Source: Dokdonella_A sp963834755 (GTDB lineage: Bacteria > Pseudomonadota > Gammaproteobacteria > Xanthomonadales > Rhodanobacteraceae). From it: DNA of 64,000 nt. This document shows positions 43,257 through 52,755 of this stretch, one piece after another. The DNA lies in NCBI GenBank assembly GCA_963834755.1, contig CAWICQ010000010.1:372001-436000 (forward strand), given 5' to 3'. Positions within the stretch are counted from its first letter, which is position 1. Each line of letters starts with the position of its first letter. The position numbers and the translations under genes were made by a program. The notes below the pieces were generated by a model, which worked only from the letters and a program-made list of their open reading frames with translations, was not told the DNA's origin and ran no database searches.

Positions 43257-44258
43257 ATGATCAGCGTCCATCTCGTCGCGCGCGACAACGGCGCCGGCTT
43301 GTCGCGCGATCTCGAAATTTTGCGCGGTGCGATCGGAGAAGCCGGATTCGATCTCACGATCAGCGCGATCGGCCAGGGCGGTCTGCGCCGCCAGATCCAG
43401 CTCGTTGCGTTGCGCGCGAAACTGGCGCTGCGCGGTTTGCGTCAAAGCGGCGGCGATCGTTTCGATGTCAATTTGATGGACGAACGCCTGCGTCCGAAGT
43501 ATTTGCCGCTCGCGCGACGCAACGTGCTGCTGCCGCATCCGGAATGGTTCGATCCCGCATGGGCGCCGAATCTCGGTCGGATCGACCGCGTGTTTGCGAA
43601 GACGCGGCACGCGGTGCCGCTTTTCGAAGCACTCGGCTGCCGCACGGATTTCGTCGGATTCACCAGCATCGATCGCAGATCGCCCGACATTGCGCGCGAG
43701 CCGACGTTTTTTCATCTCGGTGGGCGCAGCGGCAACAAAGGTACGCAACCGATCATCGATCTCTGGCTGAAAAAACCATCGTGGCCGACGCTGACGGCGA
43801 TCCAGCGCAAGCCGTTGCGGCTGCCGTCGACATTGCCATCGAACGTGCGCCTGATCAGCGACTACATCGACGACGCCGAGTTGCGCGCGCTGCAAAACCG
43901 CAATCTGTTTCACCTCTGCCCTTCGGAAACCGAAGGCTTCGGCCATCACCTCGTTGAAGGCATGAGCGCCGGCGCGATCACGCTCGCTACCGACGCGGCG
44001 CCGATGAACGAGATGGTCACGAACGAACGCGGCGTGCTCGTAGCTTATGCGCGGACCGGCAAGCAGCAACTGGCGACGACCTACTTCGTCGACGACGATG
44101 CACTCGAAGCCGGTGTCGAACGCATGCTCGCGTTCGGTGCGAACCAGCGTCGCGCAATGAGCGATGCCGCGCGCGCGTGGTGGGAACAGAACGATCGCGG
44201 ATTTCGTCAACGTCTCGCGACAGCCGTCCGCTCGCTTGCAGATCAGCAGAGCGCGTGA
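43257..44258 (+). CDS. Glycosyltransferase family 1/4-like protein
   Basis: 333 residues from ATG 43257. The C-terminal half has the GT-B donor motif with two glutamates (ETEGFGHHLVEGMSAGAI), then ATDAAPMNEMV and RGVLVAYA. The N-terminal half is less conserved but has VLLPHPEWFDP and a HLGGRSGNKGTQPIIDLW segment, where the RSGNKGT loop would sit at the sugar-nucleotide cleft. It is the third gene of the LPS-type block and convergent with ntrY. The substrate is unknown. Confidence 0.78.
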   Translation: MISVHLVARDNGAGLSRDLEILRGAIGEAGFDLTISAIGQGGLRRQIQLVALRAKLALRGLRQSGGDRFDVNLMDERLRPKYLPLARRNVLLPHPEWFDPAWAPNLGRIDRVFAKTRHAVPLFEALGCRTDFVGFTSIDRRSPDIAREPTFFHLGGRSGNKGTQPIIDLWLKKPSWPTLTAIQRKPLRLPSTLPSNVRLISDYIDDAELRALQNRNLFHLCPSETEGFGHHLVEGMSAGAITLATDAAPMNEMVTNERGVLVAYARTGKQQLATTYFVDDDALEAGVERMLAFGANQRRAMSDAARAWWEQNDRGFRQRLATAVRSLADQQSA

Positions 44259-44292
44259 CGCGATCGTGTTTTGATGCGCGCAACCGCTCGCT

Positions 44293-46482
44293 TCAGCGCA
44301 CCGCCACACTCGCCGGCGTCACCGCATCGGGCAGCGCGTCGATCGGCAACCGCAAGGTGAATATCGCGCCGCCCTGGGCGCGATTTTCGGCCCGAATGCT
44401 GCCGCCGTGTTCTTCGGCGATTTTCTTGACAACGGCAAGGCCGAGCCCGGTGCCCTTGTTCTTGCTCGTCGTGTAGGGCTCGAACCAGCGCTCGCCGAAA
44501 CCCGCCGGCAATCCCGGACCGTTGTCGGCGACGCCGAGCTCGACCCAGTCCTGCTCGTCGTCGCGCACGATGCGCGTGCTCACCGCGATCTGCGGCTTGC
44601 GCGCATCGCCGATCGCTTCGAGCGCGTTCTTGATGAGATTGTGCAGCGCCTGACGCAGTCGCACCGCGTCCGCGCGGATGAGCGGCTCGCCGGCCGCGAG
44701 ATCGCGGCTCAGACCGATGCGCTGATCGTTTTCGTAAAGGTCGAGCACGTCGTCGAGCAGCGCATTCAGCGCGATCGGACGCAACGCCGGCGGCTGCGGT
44801 CGTGCGTAATCGCCGAACGCGTTGACCATCGTCTTCAGCGCTTCGACCTGACTCACGATCGTATGCGTCGCGCGGTCGATCAGCTCGCCTTCTTCGGCCG
44901 ACAAGCGGCCGAGAAAACGCCGGCGCAGGCGCTCGGCGGCGAGCTGGATCGGCGTCAGCGGATTCCTGACTTCGTGCGCGAGCCGGCGCGCGACTTCGCC
45001 CCAGGCCGCGTCGCGTTGCGCTCGATTGAGCACGGTCAGATCGTCGAACACGGCGACGTAACCGGCTTCGTCAGGCAACGCCGTGCCGCGCAGCATAAGA
45101 ATGCGTCGGCCGCCGGCGGTATCGACGACGAGTTCCTCGCGCCATTCGCGAAGTCCGCTGCGCAGATGCCGCGCGAGCGGTTCGGTGAAGGTCGCGAGTT
45201 GCGGCTGATCGCGTTCGAGCTCGGCCAGCGATTGCCCAAGATAGTGCGCCGCGCTGACACCGAGAATCGCCTCGGCCGCGCGATTGGCGATGCGCAGGCG
45301 CCCGTCCTGATCGAAGCCGAGCACGCCGGCGGACAAACGTTCCAGCAGCGCGACGAGCCACGCGCGCTGATGCTCGGTTTCCTGCGCGCTCTTCTGCACG
45401 CGCGCGCTCGCGAACTCGATTTCGCGCGTCATCTGCGCGAACGAATTGACCAGGAATCCGAGCTCGTCGTTGCTCGCGATCGGCAACGGCGTGTCGTAGC
45501 GGCCGGCGCCAACCGCGCGCGTCGCGGCGATCAGTCGACCGACCGGCGCGACGAGACGGCGTGCGACACCGAACGCAGCGAGCGTGACCATCAACGCCGA
45601 CAGCAGCAACGCGAATGTCAGGATCAGCGCGAACGTGAGCTTGAGCGATCCGCGCAGGAACTTCAGACGCTGGAAATCGAAATTCGCGTTCTCGATGCCG
45701 CGCGTCAGCGTCTGCAAACGCTGCGGCAGCGGAAACAAACCCTGCAAAAGTCGCTTGCTGCGCGGCACGTCGCTCGCGACCGACACGCCGGTGCGCAGCA
45801 TGAGCAGATCGCCGATCGGTTCTGCCGCCGCGTAGCGACCATCGCTTTCGACGCGCATCTGCATCGTCGCGTCCGGCAGCGGCGGATCGAGGTAAAGCGG
45901 ATCGGAACTCGCCGTCGCGATGACGCGGCCATCCTCGCCGAACACGGTCAGTTGCGTCGCGCCGAGCGGTTCGATTTCGGCATCGAGTATGCCCTGCAGC
46001 TCGCCGGCCGATGCGCCCTGAAGGCGCGCCGCCACGGTGTCGCTGGCCCGTTCGGCGACGAGCAGCCGCTCATGGATGACGATACGGCCAACTTCGAGCG
46101 CGTTGTCGAGCGCTGCTTCGAGCTTGACGTTGAACCAGTTGTCGATGGTCGCGTCGAGAAATCGCAACGCGAATCCATACACGACCACGACCGGCGGCAC
46201 GGCGAGCAACACAAGCATCACCAGAAGTCGTCGACCAAGCCGCGCGCCCGGCGCGCCGCGCTGGAGATCGACGCGCAGATGCCACAGACGTTGCGCGATG
46301 GCGAGCGCCAACAGCGCCAGCGCGGTCGCAGCGGCGCCGAGAATCCAGCGGTAATACAGACCGACACCGCCGCCGCCGGCGGCATCTTCGGCGAGCTTCA
46401 GCGATGCGAGCAGCAGCGCCAGCGCGGCGAGCGCTGGAAACGCGCGACGCAGCGCGAATTTCAGCCAGCCGCGGGTTGCCAT
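44293..46482 (-). CDS. ntrY: NtrY-type membrane sensor histidine kinase
   Basis: 729 residues from ATG 46482. It has three N-terminal membrane helices (about 14-30, 42-62, 85-108), a periplasmic segment of about 170 residues, a fourth helix (LILTFALLLSALMVTLA), a HAMP domain, a PAS domain (LSAGVLGFDQDGRLRIANRA) and the kinase core: H-box RLAHEVRNPLTPIQLAAERL, N-box LIKNALEAI, G1 VADNGPGLP, and TSKNKGTGLGLAVVKKI. This is the NtrY order. NtrX is encoded 4.3 kb away beyond the glycosyltransferases. The start overlaps the upstream DUF4390 gene by 22 bases. Confidence 0.95.
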   Translation of the reverse strand: MATRGWLKFALRRAFPALAALALLLASLKLAEDAAGGGGVGLYYRWILGAAATALALLALAIAQRLWHLRVDLQRGAPGARLGRRLLVMLVLLAVPPVVVVYGFALRFLDATIDNWFNVKLEAALDNALEVGRIVIHERLLVAERASDTVAARLQGASAGELQGILDAEIEPLGATQLTVFGEDGRVIATASSDPLYLDPPLPDATMQMRVESDGRYAAAEPIGDLLMLRTGVSVASDVPRSKRLLQGLFPLPQRLQTLTRGIENANFDFQRLKFLRGSLKLTFALILTFALLLSALMVTLAAFGVARRLVAPVGRLIAATRAVGAGRYDTPLPIASNDELGFLVNSFAQMTREIEFASARVQKSAQETEHQRAWLVALLERLSAGVLGFDQDGRLRIANRAAEAILGVSAAHYLGQSLAELERDQPQLATFTEPLARHLRSGLREWREELVVDTAGGRRILMLRGTALPDEAGYVAVFDDLTVLNRAQRDAAWGEVARRLAHEVRNPLTPIQLAAERLRRRFLGRLSAEEGELIDRATHTIVSQVEALKTMVNAFGDYARPQPPALRPIALNALLDDVLDLYENDQRIGLSRDLAAGEPLIRADAVRLRQALHNLIKNALEAIGDARKPQIAVSTRIVRDDEQDWVELGVADNGPGLPAGFGERWFEPYTTSKNKGTGLGLAVVKKIAEEHGGSIRAENRAQGGAIFTLRLPIDALPDAVTPASVAVR

Positions 46483-47027
46483 GTGTATTCCATGGCGGTG
46501 AGCTGCCAGGCCGGCTCGAACACGGCCGGCAGGCGCAGGGCACCGGGCAACGCGGCGGTTTCGAGACCGGCTTCGACATGCGCGGATGCATCGCGCGGCA
46601 ACGCGGCGAATGCGGCGGGCAGCGGCAGGCGCAGCGAATTGAGGCCGGCGAGGAGATATCCCGGCGTGGCGAAGCTGCGCACGTCCGCCGGCGCATCGAG
46701 ATCACGCAGCTGATAGCGGCGCGACAACGGGAAATAGCGCAGCTCGATACGCTGCTCCGAGATCGCCGCCGACGGCAGGAAACGCCAGCGCCCGGCATCG
46801 ACGCGCACTCTCAGCGTCAACGGAATACCGTGATCGAGCGCATCCTGCATCGGACCGCTGAGCCGGCAATCGAGCGCGAGCTCGAGCATCGGCGCGTCGG
46901 TCGCGCCGGCCAATCGCGCGCTGCGGATCGCCAGTGTGCCCGGATGCTGCTGCGCGAGCGCGCCGCAGCCGGTGAGCAGGCCTGCGGCGATCGCAATCGC
47001 GCTAGCGAGGCTTTTCGAGGATCGCAT
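46461..47027 (-). CDS. DUF4390 exported protein, NtrY-linked
   Basis: 188 residues from ATG 47027, starting inside the end of rsmB and ending inside ntrY, so it is co-translated with both. N-terminal signal (SLASAIAIAAGLLTGCGALAQ). The mature part is a single beta-rich domain with LRVRVDAGRWRFLP, RIELRYFPLSRRYQLRD and the GLNSLRLPLPA stretch, as in DUF4390 proteins between rsmB and ntrY in gammaproteobacteria. It may be a periplasmic regulator or ligand for NtrY, by position only. Confidence 0.88.
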   Translation of the reverse strand: MRSSKSLASAIAIAAGLLTGCGALAQQHPGTLAIRSARLAGATDAPMLELALDCRLSGPMQDALDHGIPLTLRVRVDAGRWRFLPSAAISEQRIELRYFPLSRRYQLRDLDAPADVRSFATPGYLLAGLNSLRLPLPAAFAALPRDASAHVEAGLETAALPGALRLPAVFEPAWQLTAMEYTWQPAAG

Positions 47028-48306
47028 AATAGAACCCGTCCATGCCTCCCACGCCCGGCAGTTGTTGCCGACCGTCCCCCGCCGTTCGGCCGAATGCCGC
47101 CGGCACCGGCACGATGCGTCCCGCGCTGGCCGCGCGAAAATTGCCGAGCACCGTTTCGTTCTCTGTGCGCAGTATCGAGCAGGTTGCATAGACTAGTCGC
47201 CCGCCCGGCGCCAGCAAAGGCCAGAGTGCCGCCAGAAGTCGCGCCTGCGTCGCCGCGAGGTCTGCGATGTCGCCCGCACGCCGATGCAGCTTGATATCCG
47301 GCTGACGGCGCACGATGCCGGTCGCCGAACACGGCGCATCGAGCAGGATGCGGTCGAACGGTTGGCCATCCCACCAGGTTGCCGGTTGCGTTGCATCGCC
47401 GGCCAATACGTTGGCCTGCAATCCCAGCCGATCGAGGTTCTGGCGAATACGCGGGAGCCGGCCTTCGTCAAGATCAAGCGCGACGAGATCAAGCTCGGCC
47501 CGTTCGAGCATATGCGCAGCTTTGCCGCCGGGTGCGGCGCAGGCGTCGAGCACGCGTTGTCCGTCGGCGAGATCGAGCAGTTCGACGACACGTTGCGCCG
47601 CGCCGTCCTGCACCGAAAAGAGACCTTCCGCATAACCGGGGAGGCGCGTCACATCCGTGCTGCGTTCGAGCACGATCGCATCCTCGAGTTCGTCGTGCGC
47701 GGCCGCTCCGATGTCCTCGGCGCGAAGGCGTTCGAGAAGCGCCGGCCGCGTGCCACGACGTCGATTGACGCGCAGCGTGAGCGCCGCTTCGCAGTTGTTT
47801 GCGGCGAGGATCGCGTCGGCGTCGGCGGGCCAGTCGCGTCGCAACGCGTCGATGAGCCATCGTGGGTGTGCCGTACGCGAGACGTCGTCGGCGTCCAGGC
47901 GCACGTCGAGCGATACGCGCTCGCGCACGAAGCGACGCAGCAGCGCGTTGACGAGACCGCTGTAGTGCGGCTGGCCGAGTTCGCGCGCGGCGTCGACAGA
48001 CGATGCGACGACGGCGTAGTCGGGCATGTCCAGCATCGCGATCTGCGCGCAGCCGACGGCAAGCAACGCGCGCACGTCGCGCGCCTTCGACGGCAGCGGC
48101 TTTTCCAGGATCTGTGCAATCGCGGCATCCAGACGCAGCCACCAGCGCGTCGCCTCGAACAGCGTCGCCGAGAGCAGCGCGCGATCACGCGGATCGGCGA
48201 AACGCGGCGTGGTTTCGGCAAGCGTGGCGCGCAGCGATGCGCCGTCGAACACGATACGTGCCAGCGCGCGCGCAGCTTCGGCGCGCAGCGCGGCGCCCGC
48301 GTTCAC
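47002..48306 (-). CDS. rsmB: 16S rRNA (cytosine-967-C5)-methyltransferase
   Basis: 434 residues from GTG 48306 in a GTGA overlap with fmt. N-terminal NusB-like RNA-binding domain (ALARIVFDGASLRATL to LLRRFVRER), then the SAM-dependent methyltransferase: CAAPGGKAAHMLE, ALDLDEGRLPRIRQNLDRL, LLDAPCSATGIVRRQPDIK with the motif IV Pro-Cys, and LVYATCSI with the catalytic cysteine. The ending MDGFYYAILEK is typical. It is the third gene of def-fmt-rsmB, the usual order. Confidence 0.96.
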   Translation of the reverse strand: MNAGAALRAEAARALARIVFDGASLRATLAETTPRFADPRDRALLSATLFEATRWWLRLDAAIAQILEKPLPSKARDVRALLAVGCAQIAMLDMPDYAVVASSVDAARELGQPHYSGLVNALLRRFVRERVSLDVRLDADDVSRTAHPRWLIDALRRDWPADADAILAANNCEAALTLRVNRRRGTRPALLERLRAEDIGAAAHDELEDAIVLERSTDVTRLPGYAEGLFSVQDGAAQRVVELLDLADGQRVLDACAAPGGKAAHMLERAELDLVALDLDEGRLPRIRQNLDRLGLQANVLAGDATQPATWWDGQPFDRILLDAPCSATGIVRRQPDIKLHRRAGDIADLAATQARLLAALWPLLAPGGRLVYATCSILRTENETVLGNFRAASAGRIVPVPAAFGRTAGDGRQQLPGVGGMDGFYYAILEKPR

Positions 48307-49241
48307 CGCGCGGCTCCGGGCTCGCGTCGCGCGTTGTGCCAGTCGCGCACGCCAATGCGGCGGCCGCCCGCGCGTTGCACTTCGAGAATTCGCAAGAGGC
48401 CTTCGCCGGTGACGACGTCGAGCGCATCGCGTCCGCCGCTGACGATCGTTCCGGGCGCCGCATTCGCGTTGCCATCGAGCGCGCGCGCTGACCAGATGCG
48501 CAACCGTTCGCCGCCGATTTCGGCTTCCGCGACGGGCCATGGATCGAATGCGCGAACCTTGCGTGCGAGCGCGACCGCGGCTTCGTTCCAGTCCAGTCGC
48601 GCTTCGTCCTTGTCGATCTTGTGCGCGTAGACAACGCCGTCATCCGGCTGTGCCCGCGGCGCCAGCATCTCGCCGCGCGTGATGCGTGCGAATCCTTCCT
48701 CGAGCGCATCGGCGCCGAGCGCGGCGAGACGATCGTGCAGCGAACCGCCGGTTTCGTCGGCGGCGATCGGCGTGCGCCGTTCGAGCAGGATCGGACCCGT
48801 ATCGAGACCCGCTTCCATCTGCATGAGATCGACGCCGGTTTCGGTATCGCCGGCGAGGATTGCGCGCTGGATCGGCGCCGCGCCGCGCCAGCGCGGCAGC
48901 AACGAGGCGTGGACGTTCCAGCAACCCAGACGCGGAGTCGCGAGCACGCGCCGCGGAAGAATCAACCCGTAGGCGACGACGACGATCAGATCGGGCGCGA
49001 TCTCGGCGAGCCGTTGCTGGGCGACAGGATCCTTCAGTGTCGCTGGCTGTTCGATGGCGATGCCTTCGGCGAGCGCGCGCTGCTTGATCGGGCTCGCGAG
49101 CAATTTGCGTCCGCGTCCTGCGGGCCGATCGGGTTGCGTGTAGACCGCGAGGACATCGACCGGCGCGCGCAGACAGGCTTCCAGACACGGCAACGAGAAA
49201 TCCGGCGTTCCGGCGAACACCAGGCGCAGTCGGGATTCCAT
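48303..49241 (-). CDS. fmt: Methionyl-tRNA formyltransferase
   Basis: 312 residues from ATG 49241 (MESRLRLVFAGTPDFS). It formylates initiator Met-tRNA. N-terminal formyltransferase domain: FAGTPDFSLPCLEACL, YTQPDRPAGRGRKL, and the catalytic block NVHASLLPRWRGAAPIQRAI with Asn-His, and D in LDTGPILL. The C-terminal OB-like domain (PGTIVSGGRDALDVVTGEG LLRI) binds tRNA. There are 19 bases to def and a GTGA overlap with rsmB. Confidence 0.97.
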   Translation of the reverse strand: MESRLRLVFAGTPDFSLPCLEACLRAPVDVLAVYTQPDRPAGRGRKLLASPIKQRALAEGIAIEQPATLKDPVAQQRLAEIAPDLIVVVAYGLILPRRVLATPRLGCWNVHASLLPRWRGAAPIQRAILAGDTETGVDLMQMEAGLDTGPILLERRTPIAADETGGSLHDRLAALGADALEEGFARITRGEMLAPRAQPDDGVVYAHKIDKDEARLDWNEAAVALARKVRAFDPWPVAEAEIGGERLRIWSARALDGNANAAPGTIVSGGRDALDVVTGEGLLRILEVQRAGGRRIGVRDWHNARREPGAAR

Positions 49242-49260
49242 CGGCTGGCGATGCGGCGCG

Positions 49261-49791
49261 CTAAAGGGCAACGGCCGTCGCGGTTTCGGCGGTGTTGTGA
49301 CGACGCTGCTTTTCGAGTTTCTTGCGCACCAGTTCGCGCTTGAGCGGCGAGAGATAGTCGACGAAGAGCTTGCCGATCAGATGATCCATCTCGTGCTGGA
49401 TGCACACCGCGAGAAGGCCATCGGCGTCGAACGAGAGCGGCTTGCCGTCGACGTCCTGCGCTTGGACGTGGATGCGGTCGGCGCGCTCGACATCCGCGAA
49501 AATGCCCGGCACCGAGAGGCATCCTTCCTGATAGGTCTGGCTGCCTTCGCTCGCGGTGATGCGCGGGTTGACCAGGATCAGCGGCTGATTCTTCTCCTCG
49601 GAGACGTCCAGCACGAGGAGCTGCCGGTGGACGTTCACCTGCGTCGCGGCAAGGCCTATGCCCGGCGCGGCGTACATCGTTTCCAGCATATCGGCGGCGA
49701 GCTGCTTCAGCGCCGCATCGAACACGGTCACGGGCGCGGCCTTGGTGCGCAGCCGCTTATCGGGGAATTCCAGAATCGTAAGGTGGGGCAT
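49261..49791 (-). CDS. def: Peptide deformylase
   Basis: 176 residues from ATG 49791. All three metal-site motifs are present: GIGLAATQVN, EGCLSVPGI (Cys ligand) and HEMDHLIGKLF (the HExxH-type pair, here HEMDH). The N-terminus LTILEFPDKRLRTKA is standard. It removes the formyl group from nascent proteins and works with Fmt from the next gene. It is divergent from the LysM gene across a 274-base spacer without a gene. Confidence 0.97.
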   Translation of the reverse strand: MPHLTILEFPDKRLRTKAAPVTVFDAALKQLAADMLETMYAAPGIGLAATQVNVHRQLLVLDVSEEKNQPLILVNPRITASEGSQTYQEGCLSVPGIFADVERADRIHVQAQDVDGKPLSFDADGLLAVCIQHEMDHLIGKLFVDYLSPLKRELVRKKLEKQRRHNTAETATAVAL

Positions 49792-50065
49792 GGACTCGAG
49801 ATGCGGTTCGCAACAGCGCGCCGCAAGATGCGGAAGATACTGAAATTCTAGAGTAGTTGCGGGCCCGGCGTGGGGACCGGGATCCGGGTGCCGCCAACGG
49901 CGGCGCCGAAGCGGGCGGCGACCGGAAAATCCACTCCGAACAAGGTGATCGGCGCCGAACGGGGCCGGTCCCGGGTCCTTGCCGTTTTGGGATGGCCGTC
50001 GTTTTCTCCCGTTAAAGTTTCGGATAGACTCGCCAAGCCATTGGGGAATCAGGGAATTGGCAGCC

Positions 50066-51228
50066 ATGCTTAAAAAACTACTTGCGGTTTCGGCTGGACT
50101 GCTTTTCACCCTCACGGTTTTTGCCGCCACCGTCGAGTGGGCAGACCAGCATCCGGACCGCTATATCGTCAGTGAAGGGCGACACCCTTTGGGACATTTC
50201 CGCCCGCTTCCTGAAGAAGCCTTGGCTGTGGCCGGAGATCTGGCAGGACAACCCGCAAGTAAAGAACCCGCACCTGATTTATCCGGGTGATGAGCTCGTT
50301 CTTTCCGGCGGTCACCTGCGTCACGGCGAGGGCTCGATCGGGCCGCATGCGCGCATCACGTCGCTCGAAGATGCGGTCAAGCCGATTCCGCTTTCGGCGC
50401 TGAAGCAGTTCCTGAAGCACACGCGCGTAATCAGCGAGGAAGAGTTCAAGAACGCGCCGCACGTGGTCGGTCTCGAAGAAAACCAGCTCCGCGGCACCGC
50501 CGGCCAGCTTGCCTTCGTGCGCGGGCTCGCGGCACCGCCGGGCACGCGTCTCGCGCTGGTGCGCGCGAGCCGGTCGCTACTACGACATGCCGCCGCGCGA
50601 CCAGGGTCAGCCGCGCGAGGTATATCGCCAGACCAGCGATTCGTTCGACGGCCGCCCGGGTCTGCTCTGGCACCACGGTCCGAACGAATTCACGCTGAGC
50701 GGCAACGTGCGTTTTCTCGGCTATGAAGTACTCGAATTCGGCACCGTCGAAGTGACGCGCGTCGGCGATCCTTCGTCCGCGCTGATTGTCTATTCCGATT
50801 TCGAAGTGCGTCCCGGCGACTACGTGCTGCCGCTCGACGAGAAGCCCTACGACGATCAATACGTCCCGCATGCGCCGGCCAAAGTGCCGGACAACATGCG
50901 CGTGCTCGCGTTCACCGACGCGATGAATGCGGTCGGTCCGCGCCAGGTTGTCGCGCTCTCGCGCGGTGTCGAGGACGGCATCGAGAATGGGCAGACCTTC
51001 AGCATCTATCAGGATGGCGAAGAAGTGCTGGATCAGACCGACTACACCGAAGGCAGCGCCAAGAAGTTCTTCCATCCGAACGATGCGCACACCACGCTGC
51101 CGCCCGAGTTCATCGGTCACGTGATGATCTTCCGCACGTTCGGCCGCGTCAGCTACGGCCTGGTCATGGATGCGGTGAAGCCGGTCAAGCTCGGCGATTT
51201 CCTGTGGGATCCTGATCACACGCCTTGA
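50066..51228 (+). CDS. LysM peptidoglycan-binding exported protein, two frame shifts
   Basis: About 386 residues after correcting two single-base insertions (near 50175 and 50570). Signal peptide KKLLAVSAGLLFTLTVFAAT, then a LysM domain split by the first shift (DRYIVS, then KGDTLWDISARFLKKPWLWP and HLIYPGDELVL). The second shift falls before AGRYYDMPPRDQGQPREVYRQ. The C-terminal region ends VKLGDFLWDPDHTP. Total length minus two is a multiple of three, and the encoded protein matches the conserved LysM gene upstream of dprA in Lysobacterales. It sits in the periplasm on peptidoglycan. Confidence 0.85.
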
Positions 51229-51232
51229 CCCG

Positions 51233-51288
51233 ATTCAATCCGGCCGCTTTCAATTCGGCCGATTTCAATTCGGCCGATTCATTTCGGC
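51233..51288 (+). repeat. Short tandem repeats upstream of dprA
   Basis: Three units of 14-15 bases with the core TTCAATTCGGCCG plus a partial fourth (ATTCATTTCGGC). They start just after the LysM stop. Copy number may vary between strains. Confidence 0.8.
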
Positions 51289-51356
51289 AATTTCCTACGC
51301 GGCGCGATGGCAACATCGCGCCGCGTTCGTTTTCGGCGTCGCTAGACTCGTGGTCG

Positions 51357-52502
51357 GTGAACATCGAGTCGAATCGCGACGAAATCGAAGCGTGGCTGAT
51401 CCTGCTGCGCGCGCCGGGACTCGGCGCATCACGCCTGCGCGAGATGATCGATCGCCATGGTGGTGCGCTGCGTGCGCTCGAAGCGGCACGTCGCGGCGAG
51501 GCCGCGGTCGACGCGCCCGCGTGCCGCGACGCGTTGCGCGCGCCGGATCGCGCACGGATCGCGAGCGATCTGGATTGGCTCGCCGCCGACACGCATCTGC
51601 TGCTCACCGCAGACAGCGCCGACTTTCCACCGCTGCTTCGCCAAGCGCCCGGAGCGCCGGTGGCGCTCTTCATCGTCGGCGACGCCAGCGCGCTCTGGCA
51701 ACCGCAGATCGCGATCGTCGGCAGCCGCAGCGCGAGCCACGGCGGTCTTGAACATGCGCGAGCGTTCGCGCGCGCACTTTCCGCAGCCGGTCTTTCGATC
51801 ACGAGCGGGCTCGCCGAAGGCATCGATGCCGCCGCGCATACGACGGCGCTCGATCTCGGCGCCATCACCATCGCGGTGCTCGGCACCGGACCCGATCTCG
51901 TTTTTCCGCTGCGCCATCGCGAGCTCGCGGCGCGGATTGCCGAACACGGCGCGCTCGTCAGCGAATTCCCGCCGGGCACGCCGGGTCGTCCCGAAAATTT
52001 CCCGCGCCGCAACCGGATCATCGCCGGCCTCGCGCTGGGAACACTCGTCGTCGAAGCGGGTTTGCGCTCAGGATCGCTCATCACGGCGCGCTGCGCCGGC
52101 GATCAGGGACGCGAAGTGTTCGCGATTCCGGGCTCGATCCAGAATCCGCTCGCGCGCGGATGCCATCGGCTGATCCGCCAAGGCGCGACGCTGGTGGAAA
52201 CCGCAGACGAAATCATCGATGCGCTCGGACCGCTCGCCGCACGCCTCGGCACCGAGCTCCGCGAAAGGCTCGCAACCGCCGGATGCCACGCGGACTCAAC
52301 GCCGCCAACCTCGCGCGATCCGGAATACATCGCGCTGCTTACCGCGCTCGGCCACGAAGCACAAAGCATCGACGCGCTCGCCGACCGCACCGGCATCGAT
52401 GTCGCTGCGCTGTCCTCGATGCTGCTGGTGCTCGAACTCGAGCGCGAAGTTGCAACCGAGTGCGGCGGACTCTATGTGCGCTGTCGATCGGAGGCTGGAT
52501 GA
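51357..52502 (+). CDS. dprA: DNA-processing protein DprA (Smf)
   Basis: 381 residues from GTG 51357. It loads RecA on incoming single-stranded DNA during transformation. N-terminal SAM-like helical domain (DEIEAWLILLRAPGLGASRL), then the Rossmann-like domain: IVGSRSASHGGLEHARAFA, TSGLAEGIDAAAH, GTGPDLVFPLRHREL, NFPRRNRIIAGLALGTLVVEA, and a C-terminal winged-helix (HEAQSIDALADRTGIDVAAL). An upstream extension to 51225 translates the tandem repeats and is rejected; a -10-like TAGACT lies 15 bases upstream of the GTG. Confidence 0.95.
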   Translation: MNIESNRDEIEAWLILLRAPGLGASRLREMIDRHGGALRALEAARRGEAAVDAPACRDALRAPDRARIASDLDWLAADTHLLLTADSADFPPLLRQAPGAPVALFIVGDASALWQPQIAIVGSRSASHGGLEHARAFARALSAAGLSITSGLAEGIDAAAHTTALDLGAITIAVLGTGPDLVFPLRHRELAARIAEHGALVSEFPPGTPGRPENFPRRNRIIAGLALGTLVVEAGLRSGSLITARCAGDQGREVFAIPGSIQNPLARGCHRLIRQGATLVETADEIIDALGPLAARLGTELRERLATAGCHADSTPPTSRDPEYIALLTALGHEAQSIDALADRTGIDVAALSSMLLVLELEREVATECGGLYVRCRSEAG

Positions 52503-52755
52503 ATCGTCTCAATCTACTGCGAGGCGATGGCAAATTAATTCAATGAATACAAAGAGTTGATCTGCGACATACGCCACGTAAACAGCCCGACGGACAGTGC
52601 CCGGGCGCGGTCCGTCAGCTTGACAGGCCGCCGATGCGTGTGTTTCCACTGAAAAAGGGCACCCTCGACGGATCTCCCGGAAGCGTCCCGATTTCCTGCA
52701 TGGTCTTGCGGCAGCCGCCCCGGTTGTCCAACGCCATGCGGGCGCAGGAATGGAA
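52503..52755. other. Spacer between dprA and topA with a GC hairpin
   Basis: No gene was seen; the smg gene often found here is absent. A hairpin GACGGAC/GTCCGTC with an inner GCCCGGGC lies at 52589-52616, without a T-run. TTGACA at 52620 could be a -35 box for topA, but the -10 is unclear. Confidence 0.4.

Noticed and set aside
44407..46713. 768-residue open frame antisense to ntrY
   Set aside because: It is a shadow of a conserved kinase gene, rich in Arg, Gln and Glu, with no recognisable domain.
52620..52660. topA promoter from TTGACA at 52620
   Set aside because: There is no acceptable -10 hexamer 16-18 bases downstream.
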